Of a stretch of 64,000 nt of DNA, positions 19,130 to 26,307 are shown one piece after another. The stretch spans positions 1-64,000 of the forward strand of contig JAILDV010000055.1 of the NCBI GenBank assembly GCA_024688885.1, read 5' to 3'. Source of the DNA: Bacteroidaceae bacterium (GTDB taxonomy: Bacteria; Bacteroidota; Bacteroidia; Bacteroidales; Bacteroidaceae). The notes under the pieces are model-generated. The model saw nothing but the letters and a program-made list of their open reading frames with translations. It made no database searches and was not told the origin of the DNA. Both the position numbers and the translations under genes were made by a program. Each line of letters begins with the position of its first letter. Within the stretch, counting starts at the first letter, position 1.

Positions 19130-20947
19130 ATGAATTGGCAAGACATATACAAAGACCTCAACAGCACTTTCAGCACTAAGGAGGCACGTCCTGTGATTGG
19201 CATCACGGGCAACTACAATCAGGAGACCTGCACACTGGCAGAAGGTTACTATCAGTCAGTGCTCAAGGCAGGTGGCATCCCCTTCATCATTCCTCCCTTC
19301 TACGAGACTGACCGCCTCGGCGAACTCCTCGACCGCCTCGACGGCATCATCTTCAGCGGTGGTGGCGACATCAACCCCCTGCTGTTGGGCGAGGAGCCTA
19401 TCAAGGAACTCCACAGCATCACCCCCGAGCGTGACCTGCAGGAGTTGCTGCTGGCACGTCTTGCCTACGACCGCCAAATCCCCATGCTGGGCATCTGCAA
19501 GGGCATCCAAATCATCAATGCCGCCCTTGGTGGCACCAACTATCAGGACATCCACACACAGATGGAAGGCATACGCATCAAGCACAGCCAAGACCAAGAC
19601 CGCCGCTATCCATCCCATCAGGTCTCCATCACCGATGGCTCCATCCTTGCCAAACTCTTCGGCACCGAATTGGCAGTCAACTCCTTCCACCATCAGGCTT
19701 GCAAGACCGCTGCCCCCTGCCTCACCGTCACCGCCATGAGCACCGACGGAGTCATCGAAGCAGTCGAATCCAACGAGTTCAAGTCCATTCTGGGTGTACA
19801 ATGGCACCCCGAGACCTACATCCTCCGCAACAGCACCGACATGCTCCCCATCTTCGAATGGCTCATTGGTGAGAGTGCTGAATTCAAGCAGGCAAAGAAA
19901 CTGCACTCCAAAATTCTCTCCCTCGACAGCCATTGCGACACCCCCATGTTCTTCCCGCAAGGCATCAACTTCGCCTCACGCGACCCCAAGATACTCGTTG
20001 ACCTCCACAAGATGACCGAGGGACACCTCGATGCCAGCATCATGGTCGCCTATCTCGAACAACAGGAGCGTGACGAGGCATCTCTTCAGAATGCCACCGC
20101 CAAGGCAAACCAAATCCTCACCCAAATCGAGGAAATGGTGGCAAAGAACTGCACAGCTGTCGATATCGCCTACACCCCCGACGACCTCTGGCGACTCAAA
20201 CGCGCTGGCAAACGCGCCATCATGCTCGGCATCGAAAACGGCTACGCCATCGGCAACGACATCCACAATGTCGAAGCCTTCCGCCGACGGGGTGTGGTCT
20301 ATATGACACTCTGCCACAACGGCGACAACGACATCTGCGACTCTGCGCGTGGCAACCACGAACACGGCGGAGTGAGCGAGTTCGGCAAACAGGTCATTGC
20401 CGAAATGAACCGTGTCGGCATGATGGTTGACCTCAGCCATGCAGCCGAGGCAAGTTTCTACGATGCCCTCCAGCTCAGCCAAACCCCCATCGTGTGCAGC
20501 CACTCCTCCGCACGTGCCCTCTGCGACCACCCTCGCAACCTCACTGACGACCAGTTGCGAGCCCTCGCCAAGGCAGGCGGTGTAGCCCAAGTCACCCTCT
20601 ACCACGGCTTCCTTGTTAAAGACTCTGTCGATTTCAACCCCAACTGTCAATTGTCAACTGTCAACTGTCAACTTGAAGCCACCATCCTTGATGCCATAGA
20701 CCATCTCAACCACATGGTCAACATCATGGGCATTGACCACGTGGGCATCGGCACCGACTTCGACGGTGACGGCGGCATACGCGGTTGTGCATCAGCCAGC
20801 GAGCTCATCAACTTCACACGCCGTCTGCTCCGCGAACGCTACACCGAAGAACAAATTCAAATGATATGGGGTGGCAACTTCCTGCGCATCATGCAGCAAG
20901 TACAAAAACGGGATGAAATAATGAAGAGTTTAGGGTTTAGAGTTTAG
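19130..20947 (+). CDS. Fused class-I amidotransferase-like hydrolase (C26) and M19 dipeptidase
   Basis: 605 residues. Residues 1-250 resemble gamma-glutamyl-GABA hydrolase/peptidase C26: nucleophile Cys123 in GICKG and the His-Glu pair in GVQWHPE near 225. Residues 262-600 are an M19 (renal) dipeptidase: HCD zinc ligands near 268, the bridging Glu in IENGYA, VDLSHAAE and CSHSSARA histidines, and DHVGIGTDFDGDGG. The two halves could act in sequence on gamma-glutamyl or other short peptides; that is inference. A CTGTCAA tandem repeat runs in frame through residues about 504-515 (NCQLSTVNCQLE), and the last residues and stop codon come from a TTTAGGG-type repeat. No signal peptide is visible. 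Confidence 0.88.
   Translation: MNWQDIYKDLNSTFSTKEARPVIGITGNYNQETCTLAEGYYQSVLKAGGIPFIIPPFYETDRLGELLDRLDGIIFSGGGDINPLLLGEEPIKELHSITPERDLQELLLARLAYDRQIPMLGICKGIQIINAALGGTNYQDIHTQMEGIRIKHSQDQDRRYPSHQVSITDGSILAKLFGTELAVNSFHHQACKTAAPCLTVTAMSTDGVIEAVESNEFKSILGVQWHPETYILRNSTDMLPIFEWLIGESAEFKQAKKLHSKILSLDSHCDTPMFFPQGINFASRDPKILVDLHKMTEGHLDASIMVAYLEQQERDEASLQNATAKANQILTQIEEMVAKNCTAVDIAYTPDDLWRLKRAGKRAIMLGIENGYAIGNDIHNVEAFRRRGVVYMTLCHNGDNDICDSARGNHEHGGVSEFGKQVIAEMNRVGMMVDLSHAAEASFYDALQLSQTPIVCSHSSARALCDHPRNLTDDQLRALAKAGGVAQVTLYHGFLVKDSVDFNPNCQLSTVNCQLEATILDAIDHLNHMVNIMGIDHVGIGTDFDGDGGIRGCASASELINFTRRLLRERYTEEQIQMIWGGNFLRIMQQVQKRDEIMKSLGFRV
20641..20674. repeat. CTGTCAA microsatellite inside the M19 coding region
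   Basis: Four to five units of the 7-base CTGTCAA/TTGTCAA repeat lie in frame inside a gene. The same unit is otherwise intergenic (27470-27507, 32438-32462, 52894-52916). The peptide it adds sits between two conserved M19 strands. Confidence 0.85.
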
Positions 20948-20973
20948 GGTTTAGGGTTTAGAGTTGAGAGTTA
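20926..20973. repeat. TTTAGGG/TTTAGAG tandem repeat
   Basis: Units of GTTTAGGGTTTAGA run from inside the 3' end of the fused hydrolase gene to 20973. They provide its last codons (S-L-G-F-R-V) and its stop. Confidence 0.85.
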
Positions 20974-20975
20974 CA

Positions 20976-21020
20976 CCCCGCATGGCTCTCCCTCCCCCTT
21001 GGGGGAGTTGGAGGGGGCTT
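20976..21020 (+). repeat. GC-rich palindromic element, half copy (intergenic)
   Basis: It holds CCGCATGGCTCTC followed by the palindrome TCCCCCTTGGGGGA and ends GGAGGGGGCTT. It is the right half of the 122-base element found inside leuS, and it lies between two convergent genes. Confidence 0.85.
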
Positions 21021-21023
21021 CAC

Positions 21024-21446
21024 TCAAGTTTTCACCAAAACTTTCAGCTCTCCCACTTCTATCACATCTCCATCTTTCAACTCCACGCCCTCATGGTTCA
21101 GTTCTGTCCCGTTCAGCAGCGTAGGTATTTCGGGACTTCTCCAACTATATGTAGGGTGAGCAGGACGTGGGTTCACACATCTACCCATACAAAGATTGCA
21201 GGCATGCTGCAGGCGTGAGCGAATCCCCTTCGGGCACTCCGTGCGCCATTGTCCGTTATGCACCATCCACACCCCCTCACTGGTGCGTGTGAACTGACAC
21301 TGAAACAGATCTACGCGCTCATCCTCCACAGCAATCACATTCCATGCCTCCTCCGACTCCCTACCCAACGTGATGATGGTACGAGCACGCGACAAATTCG
21401 CCTCCAAATCTATCTCCTTGTTGTTGATAATGATGTAAGTCTTCAT
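21024..21446 (-). CDS. FHA-domain protein (probable)
   Basis: 140 residues, no signal peptide. The C-terminal LLNGTELNHEGVELKDGD (residues 106-123) and the strand VIEVGELKVLV match the end of a forkhead-associated domain, a phosphothreonine-binding fold; ITLGRESEE near residue 25 is the usual GR start. An insert with HACNLCMGRC (a Cys-x2-Cys-x3-Cys set) separates the two parts, which is unusual. The partner is unknown. The first 16 codons are closely matched by a broken copy at 45892. It is convergent with the fused hydrolase. Confidence 0.65.
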   Translation of the reverse strand: MKTYIIINNKEIDLEANLSRARTIITLGRESEEAWNVIAVEDERVDLFQCQFTRTSEGVWMVHNGQWRTECPKGIRSRLQHACNLCMGRCVNPRPAHPTYSWRSPEIPTLLNGTELNHEGVELKDGDVIEVGELKVLVKT

Positions 21447-21502
21447 GGGTGCTGTAAACCTTGTCCTAAATATGTATAAAAAATCTTGATGCTCCCTTTT
21501 TC

Positions 21503-22891
21503 TTATTCAGCTGCTTTCATTTTGATGATGGTGACAGGACGGAGGAGGTCTGTGCTCTTAAATGTGTAGCCAATACCTAACGAAGTGTTTGTTAATTTTG
21601 TCATTCTCACTTTTCCATCACTACTTCTTAAATAGAAATAAGTATTACCATTAGAAATTGAACCAATATTGGGAATTTTAGGTGTGGTCGCATTAATCGC
21701 AATTGTCGCCTCTGTATCTGTCATGAGTCGCCAACCACTAAAGTTTTCATCTTCCCATAAAGACAAAGCTGTTTGTATTTTCTCCAATGCTTCTGTGTCA
21801 GTCTCCCCACCAGCAAGTGGTGTAATCTGAGTTGGTGACAGCAATAAAACTTCCGAATAACTGCCCTTGTCTGTTACTGCCAAAACATAACAAGTTTGGT
21901 AGGTGCTGCCCACTGTCGGGATAGTTCCTGTGATGATGTCGTCATCGTTATTATTGTTATTGTCGTTGCAAGTGTTGTTATCATTTCCGCTTTCATTTCC
22001 AGTGTTGGTGTCAACTGTTTGGCTGCCGCTTTCATTGAACTCGAAAGAAATGGTTTTCTCGCTCTTCCAAGTGGCTCCTGTAATAGTGCCAGTCAATGTC
22101 ACACCAACTGCCTCGGTGTAGGTGCCTTGGATATTAAACTTACCTGCTGCTTCCAGTACTTCTGCGCTATTATAAGTATAGGTGTTGGTGCCGTTAGGGG
22201 TCACAATATTAACTGCAATTGTGAGGGTATTGCCCGAAGGAGGTAACAAGTATTGTGTGTTAGTGAGTGTCCATGTGCGTTCATTTTCCTGTTTCGTCAG
22301 CGTTATGGTTGCCTCACCTTCTTGCTCAGCGTAGGTGATTCCTTCCAATTGTTGCCATAGAGGAGAAATGGTCACTGATACGGCAGTGGCTGCTGAAGGA
22401 ATCTTGTTGAGCACCACGTTTTTCAGTTCCATAATCTTTCGTTCCAATCCCAGCGTCAGTGTATTCGTTCCCCCATCCACTAATGTTACATTACTTTTAG
22501 CCATCATCAAATCACCATGTGTTTTCCCTTCTTTAAGAGTGATAGCCATTGATGGTGTGGCTGTCTCTTGTGTTGGCAATGCATAATTCTCAGAAGCACC
22601 TCCGATAGCATAAACGGAGTATGTCCCCTCTGTCAATCGAATGTTGAGAGATTGCGTTTCATTGCTGATAGTTTGTAGTGCCACACATTTCTCGCTTTGG
22701 AATACATATACATAAACAGGATAACTGATGACAGCACCTTCGCTGCCTTCTCCTATTCTTGTGCGTACTTGAAGTGATGAGTTTGCCTTTCCTTCATGTT
22801 CAGGGAGTGTCATTTTCTCGCATGCCATGAGGCACCACACTATTACTCCCATCATCAAAATGGGAGTAATCATTTTTTTCATTTTTTTCAT
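21503..22891 (-). CDS. Lipoprotein, fimbrial-subunit-like (FimB/Mfa2 type)
   Basis: 462 residues. The signal peptide ends in a lipobox (LMACEK, Cys24), so the protein is lipid-anchored. Residues 40-270 are beta-rich with VYVYVFQSEK and GTYSVYAIGG motifs, as in Bacteroidales fimbrial anchor/minor subunits that carry two transthyretin-like domains. An Asn/Asp-rich low-complexity linker follows (about 298-318), then a separate C-terminal domain of about 140 residues that I do not recognise. A surface or adhesion role is likely but not proven. No other fimbrial genes are nearby. Confidence 0.65.
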   Translation of the reverse strand: MKKMKKMITPILMMGVIVWCLMACEKMTLPEHEGKANSSLQVRTRIGEGSEGAVISYPVYVYVFQSEKCVALQTISNETQSLNIRLTEGTYSVYAIGGASENYALPTQETATPSMAITLKEGKTHGDLMMAKSNVTLVDGGTNTLTLGLERKIMELKNVVLNKIPSAATAVSVTISPLWQQLEGITYAEQEGEATITLTKQENERTWTLTNTQYLLPPSGNTLTIAVNIVTPNGTNTYTYNSAEVLEAAGKFNIQGTYTEAVGVTLTGTITGATWKSEKTISFEFNESGSQTVDTNTGNESGNDNNTCNDNNNNNDDDIITGTIPTVGSTYQTCYVLAVTDKGSYSEVLLLSPTQITPLAGGETDTEALEKIQTALSLWEDENFSGWRLMTDTEATIAINATTPKIPNIGSISNGNTYFYLRSSDGKVRMTKLTNTSLGIGYTFKSTDLLRPVTIIKMKAAE

Positions 22892-22936
22892 CTGAGAATT
22901 ATTTAATATTTGGGGTTTTCTCTTAAATTTTTGTTT

Positions 22937-23545
22937 TTACAACACCTTAATCAATTCCACATCGAAGATAAGTGTGGCGAATGGTGGGATGGAAGCACCT
23001 GCTCCTCCCTCGCCGTAGGCGAGCATATAGGGGATGTAGAAACGGAATTTGGAACCTTCGGACATGAGCTGCACACCTTCTGTCCAACCTGCAATGACTT
23101 GCTGTAAGCCGAAGTCAGCGGGTTCGTTGCGCTTGTAGCTGGAGTCGAAGATGGTGCCGTCGAGAAGACGTCCTTCGTAATGACAACGTACGGTGTCGGT
23201 GGCTTTGGGCTGCTTGCCTGTGCCTTGGGTGAGCACTTCGTACTGGAGACCGCTCTTGGTGACAGTGATGCCTGCCTTCTTGGCATTTTCGGCAAGGAAC
23301 TTGGCGCCCTCTTCCTTGGCTGCCTTACCAGCAGCTGCTTTGGCTGCATTCTGCTGCTGTTCGAGTTGCTGGAAGAAAGTGTTGACAATCTGCTGTCCTT
23401 CCTGATGACTGACTTTGAGAGGGTTGTCGTTGAGCACATCTGTAATGGATGCTGCGAAGTCTTCTATCTTGAGGGTTCCCTTGAGTCCCATCTGTTTGAG
23501 TTGCTGACCAATTCCGAGGCCAAGTGCATAGCTTAATTTGTCCAT
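22937..23545 (-). CDS. FKBP-type peptidyl-prolyl isomerase (Mip/FkpA-like)
   Basis: 202 residues. The N-terminal helical dimerisation region (1-100) includes SYALGLGIGQQLK and a long Gln/Ala/Lys-rich helix. The C-terminal FKBP domain shows VRCHYEGRLLDGTIFDSSY, the WTEGVQLMSEGSKFRFYIP strand and LAYGEGGAGASIPPFATLIF. The active-site aromatic and Asp positions are intact. There is no clear signal peptide, so it may be cytosolic, unlike FkpA. A -7 box on the same strand is at 23618-23626. Confidence 0.93.
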   Translation of the reverse strand: MDKLSYALGLGIGQQLKQMGLKGTLKIEDFAASITDVLNDNPLKVSHQEGQQIVNTFFQQLEQQQNAAKAAAGKAAKEEGAKFLAENAKKAGITVTKSGLQYEVLTQGTGKQPKATDTVRCHYEGRLLDGTIFDSSYKRNEPADFGLQQVIAGWTEGVQLMSEGSKFRFYIPYMLAYGEGGAGASIPPFATLIFDVELIKVL

Positions 23546-23547
23546 TT

Positions 23548-23588
23548 TTTTTATTTGATAATTGATAATTAATACTTGATAATTATGA
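23548..23588. repeat. TTGATAATTA-type repeat
   Basis: TTGATAATTGATAATTAATACTTGATAATTA lies in the FKBP 5' leader. It is related to the TTATCAATTATCATT blocks at 31741 and 44608. Confidence 0.6.
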
Positions 23589-23617
23589 TTTGAAAGGACG
23601 ATGTTTCAAAATCGGCT

Positions 23618-23626
23618 GCAAAGTTA
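23618..23626 (-). promoter_or_regulatory. -7 box of the FKBP gene
   Basis: TAACTTTGC on the minus strand, 72 bases upstream of the FKBP start. The repeat element at 23631 covers its -33 region. Confidence 0.6.
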
Positions 23627-23630
23627 GTGA

Positions 23631-23732
23631 AGAATTAGGAATTGGGAATTAGGAATTGGGAATTATTTGCTGTTCAGGGTGTTTTTCGTAGAAAAAGTGA
23701 CAATTCCTCATTCCTCACTCCTCATTCCTCAT
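23631..23732. repeat. Inverted-armed repeat between divergent promoters, copy 2
   Basis: GGAATTA/GGGAATT units, the core TTTGCTGTTCAGGGTG, a TTTTTCG/GAAAAA hairpin, then ATTCCTCATTCC units. It is the same element as at 9140-9242, in the same orientation, and again lies between the -7 boxes of two divergent genes. Confidence 0.8.
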
Positions 23733-23742
23733 TTATTTTCCC

Positions 23743-23751
23743 TAACTTTGC
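23743..23751 (+). promoter_or_regulatory. ychF -7 box
   Basis: TAACTTTGC, 38 bases before the ychF ATG. Confidence 0.65.
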
Positions 23752-23789
23752 ACTCAATTCAATAAGGATTATCAGAAAAACTACAGGAT

Positions 23790-24893
23790 ATGGCATTGAA
23801 AGCAGGAATAGTGGGTTTGCCAAATGTGGGCAAGTCAACGCTGTTTAATTGTCTGTCGAGCGCGAAGGCGCAGGCGGCGAATTTCCCCTTTTGTACGATT
23901 GACGCGCAGTTAGGTCAGGTGAGTGTGCCTGACGAGCGGTTGACGAAGTTGGCGGAGCTGGTGCATCCGGGCAGGATTGTGCCGGCTGTGTGCGACATAG
24001 TGGACATAGCAGGATTGGTGAAGGGTGCGAGCAAGGGCGAAGGTCTGGGCAACCAGTTCCTTGGCAACATTCGTGAGTGTGACGCCATCATCCATGTGCT
24101 GCGCTGCTTCGACAACGGCAACATCGTGCATGTGGATGGTTCGGTGAACCCTGTGAGGGATAAGGAAATCATCGACACGGAGCTGCAGTTGAAGGATTTG
24201 GAGACGGTGGAGATGCGTCTGAAGAAGACGGAGAAGCTGGCGAATGTGGGGCACGACAAGGCAGCGAAGGTGGAGTATGACCTGCTGCTGCGCTATAAGG
24301 AGGCGCTGGAGAAGGGTTTGTCTGCCCGTACGGTGGAACCTGAGAACGACGAGGAGGTGGCTGCTGCGAAGAACATGTTCCTGCTGACCACGAAGCCGGT
24401 GCTGTATGTGTGTAACGTGGACGATGCGAGCGCGAAGACGGGCAATGCCTATGTGGAGCAGGTGCGTGAAGCCATCAAGGGTGAGAATGCGGAACTGATC
24501 ATCATCAGTGCCCAGACGGAAGCGGACATCGCTGAACTGGAGAGCTACGAGGAGAAGCAGATGTTTTTGGAGGATATGGGTTTGGAAGAGAGCGGATGTA
24601 ACCGCCTTATCAAAGCCATCTATTCGCTGCTGAACCTGCAGACGTTCATCACGGCTGGTGAGATGGAAGTGAAGGCATGGACATTCCGCAGGGGTTGGAA
24701 GGCTCCACAGTGTGCGGGTGTCATCCATACGGACTTCGAGAAGGGCTTTATCCGTGCGGAGGTGATTAAGTATGAGGACTACATCAAGTATGGCAGTGAG
24801 GCAGCGGTGAGAGAGGCTGGCAAACTGGGTGTGGAAGGTAAGGATTATGTGGTGCAGGACGGTGATATTATGCACTTTAGGTTTAATGTTTAA
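23790..24893 (+). CDS. ychF: Ribosome-binding ATPase YchF (Obg family)
   Basis: 367 residues, normal for YchF/OLA1, a P-loop ATPase of the Obg family that binds ribosomes and takes part in redox and stress regulation. It shows the P-loop GLPNVGKSTLFN (residues 8-19), the G3 region DIAGLVKGASKGEGLGN, a coiled-coil insertion (about 125-190), and a C-terminal TGS domain (about 280-367, with GEMEVKAWTFRRGWKAPQ). The coding strand is markedly G-rich compared with the genes at 16.7-21 kb. Confidence 0.96.
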   Translation: MALKAGIVGLPNVGKSTLFNCLSSAKAQAANFPFCTIDAQLGQVSVPDERLTKLAELVHPGRIVPAVCDIVDIAGLVKGASKGEGLGNQFLGNIRECDAIIHVLRCFDNGNIVHVDGSVNPVRDKEIIDTELQLKDLETVEMRLKKTEKLANVGHDKAAKVEYDLLLRYKEALEKGLSARTVEPENDEEVAAAKNMFLLTTKPVLYVCNVDDASAKTGNAYVEQVREAIKGENAELIIISAQTEADIAELESYEEKQMFLEDMGLEESGCNRLIKAIYSLLNLQTFITAGEMEVKAWTFRRGWKAPQCAGVIHTDFEKGFIRAEVIKYEDYIKYGSEAAVREAGKLGVEGKDYVVQDGDIMHFRFNV

Positions 24894-24902
24894 TGCATAA
24901 TG

Positions 24903-25044
24903 GGGAATTAGGAATGAGGAATTAGGAATGAGGAATTAGGAATTGAATCTCTAAACCCTAATCTCTAAACTCTAAACCCTAATCTCTAACCTCTAAACCC
25001 TAAACTCTAAACTCTAAACCCTAAACTCTAAACTATCAACTGTC
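24903..25044. repeat. Three-module repeat block before lgt
   Basis: GGAATTAGGAATGA units (24903-24943) lead into the linker TTGAATCTCTAAACC, then about twelve TAAACTC/TAAACCC units (to 25032), then CTATCAACTGTC. It fills the whole gap between ychF and lgt, leaving no recognisable promoter. Confidence 0.85.
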
Positions 25045-25058
25045 TAATTTTTCAAAGA

Positions 25059-25928
25059 ATGTTAGGTTATATTGATTGGCAGCCTTCGGTGGAGGCATTT
25101 TCATTGGGTTCGTATAGCGTGCGCTGGTATTCGCTGCTGTGGTGTGTGGGACTGTTGTGTGCCTACCTGATTGTGCAGCGTCTGTATAAGCATCAGAAGA
25201 TTGGGGAGGAGAAGTTTGAGCCACTGTTCTTCTATTGCTTTGTGGGGGTGCTGGTGGGTGCCCGATTGGGACATTGCATCTTTTATGAGCCAGGGTATTA
25301 CCTGACGAGCATGAAGGGTTTCATCGAGATGCTGATTCCGTTCCATCAGATGCCTGACGGGGCGTGGAAGTTCACGGGGTATGAGGGACTGGCATCGCAT
25401 GGCGGCACCATCGGTCTGATTGTGGCGATGATGCTGTATTGGCGCAAGATGAAGCTGAAGCCTTGGGTGGTGATGGACAACATCGCGATTTCGGTGCCTG
25501 CCACGGCTTGCTGCATCCGTCTGGGCAACTTGATGAATTCGGAGATTATCGGTAACCCCACCGATGTGGCTTGGGGCTTCATTTTCCATAGCAGGGAGGC
25601 ACTGGTGGACGGACAATTGGCACCGCGTCATCCTGCCCAGCTGTATGAGGCAATTGCCTACCTCATCATTTTCGTCGTAGGAGCGATGATTTATTGGCGG
25701 TGGTACAAGGTACAGGGTATGGCGGAAAAATCGCGTATAGCGGTCGGTACGGGCTTTTATTTCGGTTTCTGCCTCGCCACCATCTTCACTTTCCGCTTCT
25801 TCATCGAGTTCCTGAAGAAGGAACAGGTGAGTTTTGAAGAGGGAATGCTGTTGGATATGGGACAGCTGTTGAGCATCCCGTTTGTGGTGTTGGGAGTGTG
25901 GTGCATGGGAAGGAAAGGGAGGAGTTAA
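25059..25928 (+). CDS. lgt: Prolipoprotein diacylglyceryl transferase
   Basis: 289 residues with about seven hydrophobic segments. Lgt moves diacylglycerol from phosphatidylglycerol to the lipobox cysteine, the first step of lipoprotein maturation. It is an inner-membrane enzyme. Family motifs are GARLGHCIFYEP (about residue 68), HGGTIG (about 110), and the signature RLGNLMNSEIIG (about 152), which contains the essential Arg-x-Gly-Asn. Several lipoproteins in this window would be its substrates. The stop is followed at once by a palindromic repeat element. Confidence 0.95.
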   Translation: MLGYIDWQPSVEAFSLGSYSVRWYSLLWCVGLLCAYLIVQRLYKHQKIGEEKFEPLFFYCFVGVLVGARLGHCIFYEPGYYLTSMKGFIEMLIPFHQMPDGAWKFTGYEGLASHGGTIGLIVAMMLYWRKMKLKPWVVMDNIAISVPATACCIRLGNLMNSEIIGNPTDVAWGFIFHSREALVDGQLAPRHPAQLYEAIAYLIIFVVGAMIYWRWYKVQGMAEKSRIAVGTGFYFGFCLATIFTFRFFIEFLKKEQVSFEEGMLLDMGQLLSIPFVVLGVWCMGRKGRS

Positions 25929-26046
25929 GCCCCCTCCCCTTGCCGTCCTCAGAAAGGGCACTTTCTTCGGTCGCTCCCGACAGCGCAACATTTAGTTGCC
26001 CTATTTCACCGCTCGCTACCCCCAAGGGGGAGGGAGAGCCATGCGG
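25927..26046 (-). repeat. GC-rich palindromic element, rearranged copy (intergenic)
   Basis: It starts AAGCCCCCTCCCC and ends with the palindrome core CCCCCAAGGGGGAGGG and AGAGCCATGCGG, so both ends match the copy at 20976-21020 in reverse orientation. About 80 bases of unrelated sequence lie between the two parts, as if something inserted into the element. Together with the copy at 20976 it flanks the 21.0-26.0 kb segment as an inverted pair. Confidence 0.75.
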
Positions 26047-26051
26047 AGTGT

Positions 26052-26225
26052 GGAAGTGAAGAGGGAAAAGTGAAAGATGCGGTTGAGCGAGTGTAGAGTC
26101 AAACTTGTTTGAACTATGCCGAGCGTGAGCATCTTCGGCGAAGCCAAAAATCTAAGTTACTCTGCTTTTAGAAGCCAACAGTGAAATAATTAATTTTCAA
26201 TTATCAATTGTCAACTGCCAACTTT
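26052..26225. repeat. Non-coding stretch with decayed repeat modules
   Basis: It contains GAAGTGAAGAGGGAAAAGTG, CCAAAAATCTAAGTTAC (the module also at 19083 and 52790) and TTATCAATTGTCAACTGCC. I see no gene. Confidence 0.55.
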
Positions 26226-26246
26226 CATAGCTTAACATAAAAACAA

Positions 26247-26280
26247 GGAGAGTATCCTCGTGGTGGGACACTCTCTTTTT
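26247..26280. terminator. Terminator after argF-type gene
   Basis: GGAGAGTATCC pairs with GGGACACTCTC (one mismatch) around a 7-base loop. A T-rich run follows on both strands, so it may act in both directions. Confidence 0.65.
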
Positions 26281-26307
26281 TATTTATCATATAGCGTGGT
26301 GCCTTGT

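Noticed and set aside
23910-24875. 321-codon open frame on the minus strand
   Set aside because: Antisense to ychF, whose P-loop and TGS motifs are clear.
24945-25035. Possible CRISPR array
   Set aside because: The units are 7-8 bases with no spacers, and there are no cas genes.
25101-25991. 296-codon open frame on the minus strand
   Set aside because: Antisense to lgt, with a Gln/His-rich product of no family.
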